From an uncultured Kiloniellaceae bacterium (GTDB lineage Bacteria > Pseudomonadota > Alphaproteobacteria > Kiloniellales > Kiloniellaceae): a stretch of DNA of 64,000 nucleotides. The notes beneath the pieces are model-generated. The model had not been told where the DNA came from. It saw nothing but the letters and a program-made list of their open reading frames with translations, and ran no database searches. The translations under genes were made by a program, and so were the position numbers. Of the stretch, positions 60,778 to 64,000 are shown piece by piece; position 1 is the first letter of the stretch, and each line of letters begins with the position of its first letter. The stretch is taken from contig CANMQP010000007.1 of assembly GCA_947500035.1 (NCBI GenBank), positions 310,001 through 374,000 on the forward strand, written 5' to 3'.

Positions 60778-62066
60778 GTTCGGGCTTTCTCATCTGCCTG
60801 GCAGTCCTTTTCGGCCTCTCGGCCATCGGCGCGCCCATCGCGATCTCCATGATCGTAGCCGCGATTACCTATCTGGCCGTAACCGGTCAGGACTTGGGAC
60901 TGGCGTCGGAGCAGATTCTCCAAGGCCTTTACAACAGCTTCATCCTGCTCGCAGTGCCGCTTTTTATTGTCGCGGCGAACGTCATGAACGCAGGTACGAT
61001 CAGTGACCGGCTGCTGACCTTCTGCGTCGCCCTGGTGGGCCGCTTCCGAGGTGGTCTCGGTTACGTCAATGTCGTTGCCAGCCTGATCTTTTCAGGCATG
61101 TCAGGGTCCGCCATCGCCGACGCCGCCGGGATCGGAAAGATCATCATTCAGATGATGACAAAGGAGGGCCGCTATAGCCCCGGCTTTGCGGCGGCCATCA
61201 CTGCAGCCTCTGCGACGATCGGCCCGATCATTCCGCCGTCGATCCCCATGGTGATGTATGCGCTGGTCTCGGACAGCTCTATCGGATACCTCTTCCTGGG
61301 CGGTATTCTCCCGGGTCTTCTCATGGGTCTCTCGCTGATGATGATCATCGCGGTCCTGGCGCGGCGAAAAAATTTCGCCCTGGAGGCTCCGACACCGCTG
61401 CGCGCCATGCCCAAGCTGACGCTTCAAGCCTTTCCGGCCCTGATGATGCCGGTGATCCTGCTGTTCGGCATCTATGGCGGCGCAACCACGCCGACCGAGG
61501 CCGCCGCGGTGGCCGCGGCTTACGCCTTTATTCTGGCGGCCGTATTTTATCGAAGCCTCACGCTGAGATCTCTTTATGCAATCCTTTCTGATAGCGCCCG
61601 CTCATCGGCCGCTGTCGGTCTGGTGATCGGCGGGGCACTGATCTTTAATTTCATCGTGGCCAGCGAGAACATTCCAGCCACCGTCGCCGCACTGCTGAAA
61701 TCAATAGACCTCTCGCCGATCGCGTTCCTGTTGATCATCAATATCCTGCTGCTCATTCTGGGCTGCATCCTGGATGCAGCCACAATACTGCTTGTGATCG
61801 TCCCACTCTTTATCCCCGCCTGCCGGGAACTGGGTATAGATCTTGTTCATTTCGGCGTCGTGGTTGTGGTCAACACTATGATTGGTTTGATCACCCCGCC
61901 CTATGGCATTTTGCTGTTCGTCATCAATGCGACGACCGGGATCCCGTTGCGTGCCATGATTCGTGAGATTGTGCCGTTCTTTTGCGCGCTCTTGGTTGCG
62001 CTCCTGCTGATCACCCTCATCCCGGAGATTGTTCTCTACCTGCCGAAGCAGTTCGGATACCGCTGA
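60774..62066 (+). CDS. TRAP transporter large permease, second system
   Basis: A 430-residue, 12-helix DctM-type channel protein. GMSGSAIADAAGIGKIIIQMM, ASATIGPIIPPSIPMVMYA and MIGLITPPYGILLF are family blocks. Its stop is just 1 bp from the stop of the convergent membrane protein gene, so antisense interference of the two transcripts is possible. Confidence 0.95.
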   Translation: MSSGFLICLAVLFGLSAIGAPIAISMIVAAITYLAVTGQDLGLASEQILQGLYNSFILLAVPLFIVAANVMNAGTISDRLLTFCVALVGRFRGGLGYVNVVASLIFSGMSGSAIADAAGIGKIIIQMMTKEGRYSPGFAAAITAASATIGPIIPPSIPMVMYALVSDSSIGYLFLGGILPGLLMGLSLMMIIAVLARRKNFALEAPTPLRAMPKLTLQAFPALMMPVILLFGIYGGATTPTEAAAVAAAYAFILAAVFYRSLTLRSLYAILSDSARSSAAVGLVIGGALIFNFIVASENIPATVAALLKSIDLSPIAFLLIINILLLILGCILDAATILLVIVPLFIPACRELGIDLVHFGVVVVVNTMIGLITPPYGILLFVINATTGIPLRAMIREIVPFFCALLVALLLITLIPEIVLYLPKQFGYR

Positions 62067-62067
62067 C

Positions 62068-63051
62068 TCAGGAATCTCGTCTCAAACACGCCAGACAGAT
62101 CAGCCCAACGGCCAGAGGCGGCACAGTGGTCAAGAACTGATAGAGCAAGGACGCAGCAACGGCCGCCTCTTGTTTTATCCCAAAGGGAACCATGCCCAGA
62201 ACAAATGCCGCCTGAAGAGTCCCGATAAAGCCGGGGCTTGTGGGCAGAGCCAAGCCAACCGCGGCGAGAACCAGAACCAGAATTGCGACAGCAAGCGGCA
62301 CCTCGAGCTGAACGGCGCTTATGGTCAGATAGAGTGTGACCAACATGAGTATCCAGGTCACCAGGCTGGCCAACACAAGTTTCAACACCAAAGACGTCTG
62401 ACGTAAGGCAGCCAGGCCATCAATGGCGCCGTGCAGTCTTGGTGCCATCCATGAAGCGAAGGTTTGCGGACCGTAGGATAAAGCTCGGTCGATGATCCCT
62501 GCCGTGACCTTCGGCTTGACCAATAGAGCGATCAAACACAGCGCGGCAGAGGTGAGGACTCCTGCAAGCGACAGACTAAGCCGTTCAGCCAGTGGCGAGG
62601 GGGCATCCATTGCGATAAGGGCCCAGATCAGAAGTAAGAGCAGAGCAAAGAAGTCCAGGAGCTTTTCCAGGGCGATCCCGGAAAGCGCAGCGGCAGCGCC
62701 AATTTCATGGTGCTTCGAGAGCAGGTATCCGCGCCCCGCCTCGCCTGCCTGAAATGGCAAAAGAACATTTCCCGCATAGCCGATCAGAACATAGGGCACA
62801 AGACGCAGCGAAGAAATCTCAAGAACAGGTTTTAGAAGATACCGCCAGCGCACGGCCTTGCCCAAGAAAAACAGTCCATAGGTGATAGCCGCAACGAGTA
62901 TCAGCGTGATGTCTGTGTCGTGCTGCAGGATGCTGAGTACGCCTGCGACATCTGTATTGCCAAAGACCAGCCAGGCGGCCGCACCGCCGACAACAAGGCC
63001 GAGGAGCAGCAAATGCAGGGATCTTCTGTTTACGAGCCCGTCGAACACGTG
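62068..63051 (-). CDS. Lysylphosphatidylglycerol synthase TM-region/flippase-like protein
   Basis: A 327-residue polytopic membrane protein with about eight hydrophobic helices. LPFQAGEAGRGYLLSKH, ALSGIALEKLLDFFALLLL and ALPTSPGFIGTLQAAFVLGM match the UPF0104/AglD-like flippase family. I use GTG 63051, with AGGAAC upstream, which avoids overlap with the next gene; an ATG at 63120 would overlap it by 50 bp. A role in lipid or glycan translocation is likely with the glycosyltransferase-like neighbour. Confidence 0.85.
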   Translation of the reverse strand, partial: HVFDGLVNRRSLHLLLLGLVVGGAAAWLVFGNTDVAGVLSILQHDTDITLILVAAITYGLFFLGKAVRWRYLLKPVLEISSLRLVPYVLIGYAGNVLLPFQAGEAGRGYLLSKHHEIGAAAALSGIALEKLLDFFALLLLLIWALIAMDAPSPLAERLSLSLAGVLTSAALCLIALLVKPKVTAGIIDRALSYGPQTFASWMAPRLHGAIDGLAALRQTSLVLKLVLASLVTWILMLVTLYLTISAVQLEVPLAVAILVLVLAAVGLALPTSPGFIGTLQAAFVLGMVPFGIKQEAAVAASLLYQFLTTVPPLAVGLICLACLRRDS

Positions 63052-63067
63052 ACCGTTCCTAGCTTCG

Positions 63068-64000
63068 TCATTGAAGCGGTTCAGACAGCAGGTATGTCCC
63101 GCCGACGTCCGGATCATCATGAACCTGCTCGAGTTGTGCGCGCAGGGTTGTCGTCAACTCGAACTCGGGCCAGTTTTCTCTCTCGAAGCCTCTGGGGACT
63201 TCGAAGAAACGTCCCAGAAAGATCACGCGTCCATCAGCACGCCAGATCGTCTCAATAAGCTCATGGAGAGGCACGCCATCGAAGTCACGCCCCTTGGTCC
63301 GTGTCGCAAGATTGCTCAAGTCTCCGTCGAGCAAGCGTGCGGATATCACCGGCGCCTGGAATTCGCCGACGAACGCCACCTGTGCGGGGGATAGATAGCG
63401 TAAGCTCTCTCCCAGACTGGCATCGCCCGTAACGATCACAAGATCCTCGGATTTGGCCTCGGCAATGACCCATGCTCCGACGACCCGGGCGTATTCGTTC
63501 GCAGGGTCCCTGACCAACGTCATACCGCCTATTGCATTGTGCAGAAAGAGAACCACAGCGAAGCCGACAATCCAAATCCTGCGTCCAATACGCAGACAAG
63601 GTTCAACGACAAGCGCGGAAAACAAGAGAACAAGAGGTGGAAAGACCATAATCCAGGCCTCGAGTCCGCCAGGGTTGAGGCGTCCAACGATTGCCCCGTT
63701 GATTGCAGCCCAGAGGAGGATCACCAGAAATGGGCGCTGTTTGAGAAACGTAATCGAAGGTAGTCCGAGCGCCATAAGGATACGCAGCGCTACCGCAGCC
63801 AGCGCGACCACCGTGACAATCGGCAGGTAAACCAGAAGCCCCGCCCGCTTCGCTAAAAACACCTCCTCGTCGATAACATGGTACGAAAAGGCCTGCTGAA
63901 TAAGCGCAACAACGGGATCGAAGGCGAAGACCCAATTCATCGACACCAGATCGTGTCCCAGCGCAAAGGCCGAACGGATCATTGAAACAACCAGTGTCTT
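63068..64000 (-). CDS. Glycosyltransferase-like membrane protein, partial at window edge
   Basis: The frame is open from 63068 to base 64000 with no stop, so the gene probably starts outside; an ATG at 63982 is internal or a possible start. Several hydrophobic helices (AGLLVYLPIVTVVALAAVALRIL, PFLVILLWAAINGAIVG, AWIMVFPPLVLLFSALVVEP, IWIVGFAVVLFLHNAI) precede a soluble C-terminal domain (ANEYARVVGAWVIAEAKSEDLVIVTGDASLG). The layout resembles GT39/PMT-type membrane proteins, whose catalytic N-terminal part would lie outside the window. It ends 16 bp before the flippase-like gene. Confidence 0.65.
   Translation of the reverse strand, partial: KTLVVSMIRSAFALGHDLVSMNWVFAFDPVVALIQQAFSYHVIDEEVFLAKRAGLLVYLPIVTVVALAAVALRILMALGLPSITFLKQRPFLVILLWAAINGAIVGRLNPGGLEAWIMVFPPLVLLFSALVVEPCLRIGRRIWIVGFAVVLFLHNAIGGMTLVRDPANEYARVVGAWVIAEAKSEDLVIVTGDASLGESLRYLSPAQVAFVGEFQAPVISARLLDGDLSNLATRTKGRDFDGVPLHELIETIWRADGRVIFLGRFFEVPRGFERENWPEFELTTTLRAQLEQVHDDPDVGGTYLLSEPLQ

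Overview
The window looks like a chromosomal segment of a GC-rich Alphaproteobacterium, most likely of the Rhodospirillales/Kiloniellales type. The grounds are protein style and gene content: a phaB-phaA-phaC-phaE-phaR polyhydroxybutyrate locus, two DctPQM TRAP transporters, MlrC/D-threonine-aldolase-type enzymes and mscS/MCP/GGDEF-EAL genes. No rRNA, tRNA, CRISPR array, phage or insertion sequence was seen. About 60 protein genes are supported, two of them cut by the window edges. All names come from reading translated sequence; no database was searched.

Layout: 0.0-5.9 kb holds a cut methyltransferase, a GST, a DUF985 cupin, an EamA exporter, a large secreted PEP-CTERM nuclease and a small peptidoglycan-binding protein. 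6.0-11.2 kb is the PHB locus, with phaC and phaE overlapping out of frame; a phasin lies further on at 20.3 kb. 11.3-20 kb carries agmatinase with a divergent LysR regulator, a PAS-GGDEF-EAL protein, an XRE regulator, a CurA-type reductase and D-erythronate dehydrogenase. 20.9-25.3 kb has a double AAA+ ATPase and a B12-binding radical SAM protein.

25.3-38.1 kb reads as one divergent catabolic unit. On the minus strand are ridA, a MurR/RpiR regulator and oppABCDF; on the plus strand are dctQ, dctM, dctP, mlrC and a D-threonine aldolase/D-serine dehydratase-like gene. Two 15-bp palindromes of the kind bound by RpiR-family proteins sit in the central divergent promoter. The set fits uptake and breakdown of small peptides or D-amino-acid compounds, with RidA removing the reactive enamine. 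38-45 kb contains mscS, a metallo-beta-lactamase-fold enzyme, an MCP, an RraA-type aldolase and an unusual lysine-rich astacin-like protease. 45.7-48.7 kb is a local tandem duplication of a secreted CARDB-like gene with a small DUF6665-like gene, one copy of the latter decayed. 48.7-52.2 kb encodes a Tat multicopper oxidase with three c-type cytochromes. 52.3-57.5 kb has an adenylate cyclase, a DUF4332-like protein, a VWA lipoprotein and an arfA-like ribosome-rescue gene with a transcription terminator inside its reading frame. 57.5-64 kb is a second TRAP cluster (gntR, dapA-like, dctPQM) followed by two membrane proteins.

The most unusual pattern is spread across the window: many genes end in short tandem repeats (13-25 bp units, 2-3 copies) whose first copy contains the stop codon. 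The clearest cases are phaB, phaC, the GGDEF-EAL gene, ridA, dctP, the MBL gene and the RraA gene. A separate dispersed palindromic intergenic element occurs at about 43.3 kb and 53.8 kb, with a weaker copy at 17.8 kb.
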